NCBI GenBank assembly: GCA_018697195.1
Contig: CM031878.1
Coordinates: forward strand, 10,277,566 to 10,341,565
DNA length: 64,000 nucleotides
From: Certhia americana
Lineage: Eukaryota > Chordata > Aves > Passeriformes > Certhiidae
Direction of reading: 5' to 3'
In this document: piece after piece, positions 1 through 10,727 of the stretch
How positions within the stretch are numbered: position 1 is the first letter of the stretch
Layout: each line of letters starts with the position of its first letter
Notes under the pieces: generated by a model
The model's input: the letters and a program-made list of their open reading frames with translations, nothing else
Told to the model about the DNA's origin: nothing
The model's database searches: none
Translations under genes and position numbers: made by a program

Positions 1-834
1 CAGGAGGAAGAGGTTTAGTCTGCTGTGCCAGGAAAGCCTGTTGTGCTGGCTTAAAAAAAAGTGCAGAAGGAGAAAATGGTATCCTGACACAAAGTGACAA
101 AACTGCTAACCTGACATACTCCAACAACTAAAAAGTCATAAGCATACATGGCCATACTTATCAGTGGCAATTCTGTTCTAATTTCACTCACTCCTGTTTT
201 TTATCACCCATAAGTTTACTTGTATACCACAAGAGTAAAAGGACCTTTTCAGCTATGGTATTCCTTTCTGTACAAGGGAATAGGCGGTCAGTTCAAGCCA
301 TGAACAGACCCTTCTGTATTACAGGTTCACAGCATTAGGTTTTTATAGTAACGAGAATGGTGTTTTTGATGGATTTCTTAATGATGCCTTCTTTTTGCCC
401 CAAATTGTTACATTTAGACAATCCAGAAACACATTCTAGCATAACCACTAATCTGGTCTCATGGCAAAAAAGTAGTTTCGTCACAATAAGGTATTTCATC
501 ATGATCACTGGTGAAGTAAACAACATGAACATCTATGTATTTTAGAATGTGTGTCTCACTTCACAGATTTAGAGGGTTCACAGAATCCTTGAGAAATGCA
601 ATACTGACACTGGAGCAGTGAAGCTCAACTGCTTAAACACCTTGTCTGAGGATTTAATTTTTTCTTTTTGTTTTAATTGAAACAATTATTCAGGTTACTC
701 TAGCCCTATCCCTTAATCATGGAGTAGGAAAATCACAACAGTATTAGTGGGTAGGTAATTACCAGTATAAGGGAAAAGAAGCATATAAATAAGATTTCAT
801 TCATGTTTTGAAAAGACTAAACTAAAATACATAC
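1..834 (-). other. WDR70 intron downstream of exon G (partial)
   Basis: AT-rich intronic sequence. I see no exon with WDR70 similarity on the minus strand (the expected next residues would be a VVRCLWHPK-type blade) and no recognisable repeat. The small open frames on both strands at 335-545 overlap each other and look like chance. Confidence 0.7.
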
Positions 835-973
835 CGCATCTGTAACTTCTATCTCATACAGCTTCTGGAAAGTATCACGATCAAAGAAAAACAGCTTCCC
901 ACTGCCACCACCTTTCTTAACAGAGGTGCCTGTGACAAGGATTTTATCATCTGGGCTGAAACAACAATCTGTC
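835..973 (-). CDS. WDR70: WDR70 internal exon G (last in window, 139 nt)
   Basis: One base (G) completes the Met codon from exon F. The exon then reads TDCCFSPDDKILVTGTSVKK, GGGSGKLFFFDRDTFQKLYE and IEVTDA. It encodes a WD40 blade with the Gly-rich loop characteristic of WDR70 and an FFD in place of the WD dipeptide. The acceptor is TTCTTCAACAG at 974 and the donor is GTATGT at 834, ending at phase 0. The next exon (the final blade and the C-terminal tail) is left of the window. Confidence 0.95.
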
Positions 974-1995
974 CTGTTGAAGAAAACAAAGCATCTCACT
1001 GGACAGATAAATAATAAACATATCAAGAACTTAGATATAAATTGCACTCCTTAAAACAATCTTTTCTATTTGTTAGTCCTTTCTAGACAAAGTTTGAAAA
1101 AGTCTTTTGTTAGCTGTCATCTATTGCTATAGTTATCAATTAGAGTTATATGTTACAATTGTTATTACAGTAGTGCACAGGATGTGCAAAACTGTCAGAT
1201 TCAATAAAAATCCTTCTCCAAGCAAAATTCTCATCCACTCAAAAGTCTTGCAGGCTTTTCAATACAAGAAACCAAAAAAAAGTACTTTTAAATCTGGCTG
1301 TTATCATTAAGTAAAAAAATGTACTAATCATGAAACCTATTTTGGCTGATAGTACATTCTACAGTGATGAAGGGCAGTGTGTTTACACATTGGTCAAAAA
1401 TGTTTTACTGTTTACTTTCCCTCAGTATTACAAATTGCAGTTAAGATTGAGCTGTCTGTGACTTGTCTTTCTAAGATCTTATTTCAAAATTACAAACTGT
1501 CCTGAGGGGATTTGGCTGTATTATAGCTATAGAAACGCAGATCAGACCAATAAAAATATTGAAAACAATATTTAGTACTATGTAGTAAAATAAAGTCAGC
1601 CCTTCTAACACTGTAACCCGAATTCATATCACATATCTTCATGTTATGTCTACTTTTTCATTCAGGTCTTTTTTTTATTAATCATAGACTAAATAAGAAC
1701 AAGGTTTTCATCTATATCTCATTACACACATAGGGGCCTCCCCCTGAAATGCTGCTAATCTAATTAGACTTAGGACATATGAGACTGAAATATCACAAAA
1801 ATTAAATCTTTTAAAGCAATGTGAATCCCTAAAATAGACAAGAATTGTCACTGCACAGTCCTCCTTGTGCAGTCCTCTCTTCACAATTGTGGACCTAGTG
1901 ACAACACAACTGTGGATAAAAACTGCAGCAGAACCCCTTCCCATTCCACAAAAATACTGCTATTTCTGCTACTTGGAATAAATTAGAATACTTAC
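974..1995 (-). other. WDR70 intron between exons F and G (1,022 nt)
   Basis: The shortest intron in the window, with a GTAAGT donor and CAG acceptor on the minus strand. It is AT-rich, and I recognise no interspersed repeat or conserved element in it. Confidence 0.8.
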
Positions 1996-2080
1996 ATTGG
2001 AAAGAAGCTGGGCAGTCCATCTGCTGAATTAAGAGGTTTTTTAAATTGTCTAATGTCCCATAACTTTAAAGTATCATCTC
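1996..2080 (-). CDS. WDR70: WDR70 internal exon F (85 nt), carries the WDIR motif
   Basis: Two bases complete a Gly codon, then the exon reads DDTLKLWDIRQFKKP and LNSADGLPSFFP, ending with AT of a Met codon. The WDIR tetrapeptide (2049-2060) is the WDxR signature used by CUL4-DDB1 receptors to bind DDB1. The acceptor is TTTCATAG at 2081 and the donor is GTAAGTATT at 1995. Two bases in and two bases out agree with exons E and G. Confidence 0.95.
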
Positions 2081-3610
2081 CTATGAAACAAAAGAGACAA
2101 AGGTTAGCAATAAAGAATTCAAGTCAAGAACTTTCGCATGTTAGAAAATTTCACTCTCTAATTCATAAAGAAGGAGAACAGAAGTACATAATAGAAGCAT
2201 CCAAAATGGGAACAATTCAGAAATTTTTGCTCAGTAAGTGACTATGACAGTGCAAGGTTGAGAAGCTCAATATATGGCACTCCAGTATACCAGAAACTTC
2301 TCCTCAATGGCTCAATTCTGTTGTGGTAATCCCTCCTATCAAAAACCACTATCCACAGTGGAATCAGATTCCTCAAACACTAATCTACTCTGCGTTTGTA
2401 AGCACTGATGATTTGCTGCTGGGAGCAAATTGAACTTTCAAGATATCAAAAGAAATTAAAAATGTTGCCATGAATGGTCTAGATCAAAAACTACTCACGT
2501 TTTATATGTGTGGTTTTTACCTGTCCTGAAAAAGCAATCAGGAAGAATGGAAATCATACAAAAGTCATCTCCCTTCTTTAGCAGACAAAAAACTGCTATC
2601 TCAGTATGGAAAATAGGCCCTGAAATCAGTCAAAAGTCCTCAGGGAAGGAGATGAAGGGAAGCAAGTGAAACCCCACTTGCTATAATGAAACCTTTTCAT
2701 CACACTACCTTTAGCCATAAAAGCCAAAATCAAGGCTACAGCAAGAAATCTGTAGCAATTGTCATCTGTGTTTGATAAACATGGTGTGACTGTAGGCCAG
2801 TAAAAGTCAGGCTGTTTATCCCTTTTTGAAAAGTTATGACATATTAACAAAGTGAGAACAGGGGTCAAAAAAGAGATTAGTTAGTTATTCTCAGAGATAT
2901 CTACATCTCTGCTCTGATCATCCTTCTGGAACACATATTTCCAGCATGAGATGAGCTACAGAATTTGAACTTTGAAGTACCTCACTTAAGCACCTAGACA
3001 CGCCATAGCATTTGACAGCAGTGCCTCAGCCCTTTCAAGGGTAAAAAGAAGGACATTTAAGCAACAATTATCTTTAAAAATATCGAGAGATTAATTTCAG
3101 ACAAAAAGTTACAAAATCTTTCTGACCTAGGAGGCAAGATTTGCTTCCTTCCAACGTACAAATCTTGCAGGGAAGTAATTTGGTTACCTACAAGTATTTT
3201 GCGGATTCATAGCCTTTGAGCTCAAGAGCTCAAATGAGGCCTTGGAAATAAAATGTTTTTAAAAGAAGTAACAGAAGAAATCAAGGCCAGCAGTGCCCTT
3301 TACAGGGAAAGCAGTAATGTGTGGCCTCGTACATCACGCATGTTTATATTAAAGACTAGGATAACTCCTTACTACAAAATATTTTTAAGAAGTGGACAAC
3401 TTAAATAAATGATGTCTAGAGCAGAGTATATTTCTGTTCATTGGGAAGCTAAAAAACGACAAGAAAGAAAAATGTTGAGTCCCTGTTTTCGGAATATCTG
3501 TTTTCTTATTGTTTCCCAGTAGACTCCATCCCAAGTACTTCAAAGCATTTAGTCTTGTAAAATGAGCCCTCCCTTTTCCCTCCCACCCCCCAAGAAAAAA
3601 ACCCCACTTA

Positions 3611-3790
3611 TCGTCGAGATGTTACATCTAAAGCACCAGCACTTTATAAATGTATGCAAAGGACAGGACACCACTTGGCCACTTCGCAAATCTCCTGGAT
3701 GGGGACAGATCTACGGCTAGCAGCCAAGGCTGTTCTTTTCCTAGTGGAATGAGCCTTGACATGATCCTCAAACTGTAGTCCTTCCAGGTT
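3611..3790 (-). pseudogene. Decayed tyrosine-recombinase fragment, probably DIRS-like retrotransposon
   Basis: On the minus strand a frame running from 3790 to about 3665 reads LQFEDHVKAHSTRKRTALA, then SVPIQEICEVAKWCP. This fits the C-terminal catalytic part of YR-retrotransposon (DIRS/Ngaro-type) recombinases: a His-x-x-Arg box (HSTR, 3740-3751), then a small-residue helix, V-P/S-x-x-x-I-C-x-A-x-W and finally H-T-F. HTFIK follows at 3642-3656 after one frame change, and LDVTSRR at 3611-3631 is back in the first frame. The expected Tyr nucleophile position (FY) reads as Cys-Trp, and stops flank the frame (3791-3793 and 3644-3646), so it is dead. I do not recognise the rest of the element on either side. 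It could instead be a Crypton or another integrase relic. The match rests on motif memory only. Confidence 0.5.
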
Positions 3791-6700
3791 TTAGCAGGAG
3801 AAATGCAGTCAGAAATGTAGCTATAGCTCCTTAGCTAACAAGAAAATGTAATGCACTGGTTAAAAAATTTAGAAAACTCTAGTACGATTCAAATTTATGT
3901 TTGATTTCAAGTCAACATTGTCTTAAACTGAAGTAGCTTAGAAATAGAATAGCAAGTATTTGGAGAGGGAAAAATGCTAGTAAAATGACTTGACTTGCTA
4001 ATGCTGTGAAACTTTACCATCATTAAGAATTTGTTCCAATTCACTCCTCCTAATTAAAATTATTAGTGTGCAAATGCAAATTGGGTCCTAAATCTAATTT
4101 GCATTTCAAGTTGAAATCACTTTCATCAAGATCACAAAATATTAACTTTCCTCAGCATCAAGGAATTTTTCCAGTAGGATCCTTCTCTCAGTGTTTAGGA
4201 GGCTTCTGTAACAGAGCTGCAGCAATAGTGATCTGTTTTTAATTACTTTATACATGAACAGAAACAGTTATCCTTAAACAAAAGCATATAAACAGAACTT
4301 GTGCAACTCACTATGAAAATTCAAAATAGTTACTCAGATAATTCAGTATTTTCTCTTGATGGCAGACATCTCCAAAGCCTGGCAGGATTATTTAAAGCTT
4401 TTATAGCCTTTTTAATAGCATTTCAAACTCTTTTTCTGCCATTTTAATAAGAAGGATACCAATAAACAAGCTCAAGACTGACACAATCAGGTCAAGACAC
4501 TGTTATGCCAATGGTATTGAGCACTGGATTTATCAAGAGGTAACAATTAGGTCCTAGAAAAACAGTCTTTGGTGAGCAAAGATAGGCATTTTACAAATGC
4601 CCTTTAGTCAAAATAAGGCCAAAGCACTAGTACTATAAAGATTTTATCTGATTTTATTCTTTTCTTTTCAGAAGATACTGACCAGGAAGACAAGCACGTG
4701 AATGTGAATAGGCCCAAAAGACACAGAAGTGCTGCCAGGAATTCAACACTCTATCTAAAAAGAGAGAGTCCTGTGTAGAAAGCAAAGCTCAATGACAGAA
4801 ATTGTTTACAGAGATCACTGAGGGAAACAAAGAAACATAGGAAATGGGAATCTAAAAAGGTACAGCTTAGGAAACCCATAGCATAACAAGTTTACCAGAA
4901 TATGTTTATCAACTGTGAGAAGTTTCTGTGAAGGCTAAATGTGAACAAGGTACAGGCTTCTGCACTCTGTACTGGTTCTGCAGGAAGAAATGTAACAACT
5001 ACAGAGAAACCTTTGGAGGCAACAAAAGTTGGGACCAAAGACAAAGATCTTGTGAGGGAAGTCACAAATCAAGGAATCTATATATACATTTGAACATATC
5101 ACCTGCATCCATACCAGCCTGATCAAATACTTAAGAGCATCATCTTCTCTAAATATACCGAATGAAGGATGCTAGAAGACTTTGATAAAACCACTTCAGT
5201 TCCAAGTGTTGCAAATAGCTGACTATGCCTATTAAAACTAGTAAATGTATTTCTGTCATTGTTAGAATGAACACCAGTGTTCAGCTCCTGAGAAATAATA
5301 CTTGATAAAAACCCATCTGATTTTTGAAATGCCAATGTTTAGATTTACTATGAAGAGCAATATATTACTATATTTCCCAAAATAGTCACTATACATGCTG
5401 CTGCATAATCCTTGAGCATACATGTTTCTACCTTTTAAACCAATTTCAAAATGAAGAAAGAAATACAAGGAGAAAGGAAAAAAGAAATCAGGAATAAAAA
5501 AAAAGATTTAAAAAAATTTTTACAGTAAGACCTCAAGTCTAATCCTAATTCTTATCCCTCCCCTGCTAAACAAAGAAAATGTTCCCCAAATGCTATCCTT
5601 CATGGTTTCAGGCATGCAGAAATATCACTTTCTTAAGTTTCTGTCAAGTTACTACCTAATATCCAACAAGAATAGGACTGGAAACTTTCATAAGCAGCTC
5701 CTTAGGTTTTCATTTTCCCTTGTGCCTGCAGCTGAGCCGTGCCTCATCTTCTCATATCCAACACAGAATCTACATCAGATGCAGGAAAGTCCATCAGGCT
5801 TTCAATGAAAGTTCCCATGCCCCAAACAACTATCCACTCTTTGATCCTCAGCACTTGGCAGGTGTGCTAATCTACGAATGCTGGATCCACATCTGCTTTT
5901 GTTGGTACAGATCCAAAGCAATACTCATATTAAAGCACTAACCAAACAAGTCAAAATAAGGTATGAATCCTCCTTACTTTCTCGCATAGTGCACACAGAG
6001 GTCTTTTTTTTTTTTCTTTTAATACACTATACAAAGGTAGCACTTTTATCCACACTGAGTGGCCAAATTTCTCTGCAGTCTTACCTTCTGCAAACAATCA
6101 ATCAACATTTTATACAGCTTAGAGCAGAGTATGGTAGATAAAACCTGAGTAAATGAAAGTCTGTTTAACATGAGACAAAAACTGGAGACAGATGAGGAAG
6201 AGCAGGCAAGTAAAAGTGCCACATGCAATAAAAATAAGAAAAGGTCATTTATGTGATCTGCATTCATAAATGTGAAACAGAAGAGAATTTACATAAATGG
6301 AGGTTTCAAACAGCACTAGTGAATACCCTTCACTAAGTATTATCCTTGTTTGCTGTTCTATTTAAAAGAACACTAAGGTTTATCCCTAAATTTCCTGAAG
6401 TATGCTTGTGTTATTTTTTGGGGGGCAATCACCACTGGCAGACAGATGCAGCATTTTACTTAGTGCAGAATGGAAAGACACAGTTCGTATACTTTCCAAG
6501 CAGGAGAAGGTTCATTCACACATAGTAAGAGTCTGGTTCAGTAAGGACAGAAAAACATGAGAGCTTTTTCCCCAACACTTATAACCCATTCATGATGGCT
6601 AGAGTGGCAGCAGACATCTGCATCCAGGACTCTGAACAGCAGTTAAAAAACAACACAAGTGCCATTAGTGTCCATATGCCGAGGGCCTTCGAGGATGAGA

Positions 6701-7741
6701 CTACAAAATCCTTAGTCTGAGAGAAGTGTTCTGGGAAACAACATTTGAAATCTTTGAAATGTGGCAAGACATACAAAGAATCAGTGAGGCGGCACCCAAT
6801 ACAAGTTGCATTTCACTGTACCGATGTGCACTGGTCAGACACTCCACCCCCTTCAGGGACAGGGGCACAGGGAGGACACAAGGAAAATGCAAGCTACTCG
6901 GCTAGGAAACACATCCACAGCTTCAGTTTCTTTCATCAGTGAATACCTACATTCTGGTATTTTGTGTATGCAATCTCATTCTGTCTATGCACCAAACTGA
7001 CCAGATGTCCTAAGCATATGTTAGGCACAGTGCTAGCTGACATTAATGTATACTGCCTCTCCCTAGGCCTGTTTATTTGGCCTTGGGGCAATGCTAGTGC
7101 ATACACAGAGCTTCTGGTTACAGCTGTTTTCCATCCAGACAGCTTGGCTTGTACACTTGCACCTGCCTGCAAAATCTCTGCACGAAATGTTGTCTTCAAC
7201 AGACACCATTCTACCACAATAATGAAGTGAATGAGTCCTCAAATACATCTTTGCCTTCTGAAGTCTTGTTCTGTTGTCTAAGACTCATTTATAAAAGTTT
7301 TATCTGAAGTTTACAAGCCTTTTTCCCCAGTCCTATGGACATTCCAAATTCTTTTGCCATTCAAGTATATCTTGGGAAGTCAATTCCAGTCATCAACTTT
7401 TGATGTTTTTAATACAGATTAGATAAAAAATCCAATTAGGACAGAAAATGACATTGCCTAAGATAGTGGTATGGGGAATTACTACCTTCAGAAGACAGAA
7501 TGTGTTTCTGAGATGCACTAATCTTCCATGGAAGGATCAAGCAAAAAAGGACTTTTTTTTATTTTCAATTAAGCTAATGACTTCCTTTCAGCGTATTATT
7601 ACTGCTAGACAAGAACACAGATCAGATACTGCATAATATAATCAGCAAAGTTATTTTAAAGTATTTCTCAACTGCTGTAAAATGCTGTTTCAGGAATATA
7701 GTATTGTACAGTGTATCAAATAAAACTAGTAAATTGTGAAT

Positions 7742-7782
7742 CATATAGTATCTGAAACATATAGTATCTTCATATAGTATCT
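7742..7782. repeat. Three near-tandem copies of CATATAGTATCT
   Basis: The 12-mer CATATAGTATCT occurs exactly at 7742-7753, 7758-7769 and 7771-7782, with spacers of 4 and 1 nt. It lies about 130 nt past the exon E donor in the intron. It looks like a small local duplication. Confidence 0.85.
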
Positions 7783-7916
7783 GATTTCATTGCCTTATCT
7801 CCACTACAAACAATTACATCTAACAATTACAAGATTTATATGGTTTGTTTAGTGAAACATTTAATTTCATTAAAACCTTACATTCAGTATGTCATAGGGT
7901 TCTTTCAATCACCTAC

Positions 7917-8016
7917 CTCCTCGGCTGGCAAGAACAGTGCCATCATAAGAAAATGTCAAACACGAAGTGTCAGTGCCTGAAGCATGGGCTTGCCTGCAGT
8001 GGAATTTTGTATGTAC
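7917..8016 (-). CDS. WDR70: WDR70 internal exon E (100 nt)
   Basis: The exon reads VHTKFHCRQAHASGTDTSC, LTFSYDGTVLASRG, then one base of a Gly codon. It begins a WD40 blade that is completed by exon F, and supplies the first six residues (LASRGG) of the 16-residue DWD box. The acceptor GGCAAACAG has a weak pyrimidine tract compared with the other exons. The donor is GTAGGT at 7916. Phase 0 in and phase 1 out fit its neighbours. Confidence 0.94.
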
Positions 8017-9014
8017 CTGTTTGCCAAACAAACAAAACATTACAAAATAAATCACAATTACAAACCAAATTACAAATGAGACAAACATTTCTTCATAACA
8101 TTTTCTGTGCTCTGCTGCTATTTCTTATTCTAAACAGAAACCCCTGTATTTTTAGGAGGTACAGTAGCTAAGAATTTCCAACAGAATCTAAAAATGTTAT
8201 ATTTGTTTCAGAATATGCTTTCATAACAAGAGCTTGAATGCAAAATTTGAATTCTTCATAGGTTTAATTATACAGTACAGATTTACATAGAATCAGCACT
8301 CTTGGAAAACTCCCACTAGCACTGAACAAAGGTAGTTACGCCTGGTTAAGATAAAAATACATTCCAAGACAGTTCTCAACACTTCCCTAAGCAGGCTTTT
8401 AGATTCTAAAACTACCAAAATGCAATATACATACTTTGGAAAGGACTGAAAAGGACTGGGAAAATTTACTTTTGCCAAATTTAATCCCTGATGGAATTCA
8501 TGGCTTACATAATAGAACAGATTTCAGATATTGTGAGGTTTGTGTTCTATTTAGGTACAGTAAAATTCAAGTATGGGAACAATGTATGTTTTATTTCAAT
8601 TATTTCTATTTGCTGATAATCCTGAAGAAAGGTTGAAATTACCTTCAAGTTCATATTTTGTTCTTGTATGGCAATCACTTCTTATTTATTAAATCATTAT
8701 TTAGTAAAATACTGAAAAATTCTACTAATAGGGAAGAAACCTCAAATTAAATTTACATTTAATTAATGCAAAAATCAAATCAAGCTTTCCCACTTCCCAA
8801 CCAAAAACAAAGCTCTCAGCTAGGATTCCAAGACAGGAAGTGGACACACAGCAAGGGAAAAAGGGAAAAGACAGAAACAGAGACAAAAGAATTTGAGACA
8901 GGTTGATTCCTTTTTTAATACCTAGGTAACTTCTTCTCACTTGCCGTCTTTTCATAAAAGAAAACTAATTCATGCAGTTATAAAATTAAACATTCAAGGC
9001 TTAAAGATTTCCAG

Positions 9015-9075
9015 TGCAACTGTATCTCATTTTCCCCTCTGTAAAATGAGGATTAAAACACAGAGGAGAGGATTG
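9015..9075 (+). repeat. Possible MIR/CORE-like SINE relic
   Basis: A stretch with 'tctcattttcccctctg' followed by 'gtaaaatgaggattaaa' resembles the conserved 3' half of MIR-type SINEs (a 'tcagtttcctcatctgtaaaatg' region followed by 'gaggattaaa'). No tRNA-derived head is visible. The match is short and old, and could be chance. Confidence 0.35.
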
Positions 9076-10469
9076 CAGATTAGTTACCTTGAAGTCCTTT
9101 ATTTATGGTAGTGATGAGCAAAACAAAATTCATGCATATAAGCACATCTTTTCAGAGACTGGATTGAACAACATGCAGCAAAATCAGAGCTAGAATCCCA
9201 CCCTGAACAGTAAGAGGACAAAACAATGAGCAGCTGCTCAGTGATTTCTATCCAAACTATGCATTAAAAGAGATGAAATTCTACAGAACAAAGAAGGAGA
9301 ACGTGATCATGAAATGCAATCACACTGACTGATTTAAGCTTGCACAGGAATCCTCAGCTAATTTATCTTCTAATCTTTGACTATGCACCTTACTAAGGCT
9401 CTTTTAATGGGTTATTTTGTAAGACACACAAACTAGTAGAATAATTAATGTTATTTATTCTTAAGAATAGTTGCTCTAAATTTGGTTCAAAAGCTAGCAA
9501 ATCTCTGTGTGATGACATTAATAATTATTACAAAGCCTACTTTGATGTGCAGGTTTAATCAATCACTGAGAGGAGTTGAGAGGAGTCACGAGACATTCCC
9601 TCCACAAATAACTCTTCAACAAACAAAGGGGGACTTCAAATACCAACAGCATGCTTCTTACTGTGTTTGAACACAGAATGCAATGGCCTACAGTTTGCCA
9701 TAGTAATTGTTTTGAACTTTCCATCACTTCCTGACAATTATGCATGCCCTGAAGTCTATGAACAGACTGCAGTTTACAACTGTTTGTCCTTGGTGGGAAT
9801 GTTTATTAATACGAAAAAAACGCATTTTGTACATCCAATTGCATAAAACTTTCCAAGTATGTGGGAATGTGTAAAGAATAAAATTGAACTGGCTATCAGG
9901 AAATAAATTTTCTGTAGTATTTGTTAAACATTAACAAGTAATTAAAACGATACATTCTTTTTTTTATAAGAAATACCATGGATACTTTCGAAAACATCAT
10001 AAATGGTTAATATTCATACTTTTAAAAATGCCAGAAAGACTGCATTATGATATTCAGCTAAATCAAATAAATTGGAAAGAACTTCATTTGGGCTCCACAA
10101 CACCCTCATCCCTCCAGGCAATGTCATACATATGACATACATATACTAAAATAACAGTTTTTCACTCTGCTGCCCAACTCAATGGGATGGTGTAGGGTTT
10201 TTTCCCTTTCATTTCATCCTCAATGTGAAATTCTTTCTTCTTGTTTTGTGTTGGTTCCAAATTAAAATACCAAAAGAGATTTGGGGTCCAACAAATGCCT
10301 TTTCTTTCATGTTTTACAAGTAAAAACCCTAAACATCTCTAGATAGATAGCAAATAACAGTTCAGAATTTTGTGTTATTTTCCTATGGTCAAAGATACTT
10401 ATTTTATTTAGCATTTATTTGTGAATCCATTAATCCATATCTTTCAGGAATTAAACTAACCTTAAATTG

Positions 10470-10727
10470 GCCCCAAGTTATACCAGGATAGGTTTAGATT
10501 GTACATTAGGAAAAATTTCTTTAAGGCAAGAGTGGACAAGCAGTGGAACAGGTTTCTCTGGGAAGTGGTTGAGTCACCACACCTGGATATATTTAAAAGG
10601 TGTGCCAACATGGCACTTGGGGACATTATTTAGAAGTGGGCTCAGCAGGTTGTATATAAGGTTGTAAATAGTGGGACTCAAAGTTCCTAAGGGTCTTTTC
10701 CAACTGAAACAACTTTTTGAATTCACA
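10470..10727 (+). mobile_element. CR1 LINE, 5'-truncated 3' fragment
   Basis: The sequence follows the CR1 3' region: 'aggtttagattgtacattag' then 'gaaaaatttctt', 'agtggaacaggtttctctgg', 'ttgagtcaccacacctgga', 'tggcacttggggacatt' and finally 'ggtcttttccaactgaaac'. The terminal ATTCTRTG repeats are eroded (it ends 'aactttttgaatt'). It is plus strand, so antisense to WDR70, and diverged. Confidence 0.9.

Larger units (their letters stand above)
2081..7916 (-). other. WDR70 intron between exons E and F (5,836 nt)
   Basis: GTAGGT donor and CATAG acceptor. It contains the tyrosine-recombinase relic at 3611-3790 and a threefold CATATAGTATCT repeat at 7742-7782. The stretch 6570-7250 is somewhat richer in GC and has open frames on both strands, but I cannot relate it to a known family. 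I see nothing identifiable in the remainder. Confidence 0.75.

Noticed and set aside
817..1047. 76-codon minus-strand open frame beginning before exon G
   Set aside because: Only 835-973 is coding. The N-terminal and C-terminal residues come from intron sequence beyond a clear acceptor and donor.
6570..7250. Cluster of overlapping frames on both strands with somewhat higher GC
   Set aside because: No frame shows a conserved motif. It could be an old repeat, but I cannot name one.
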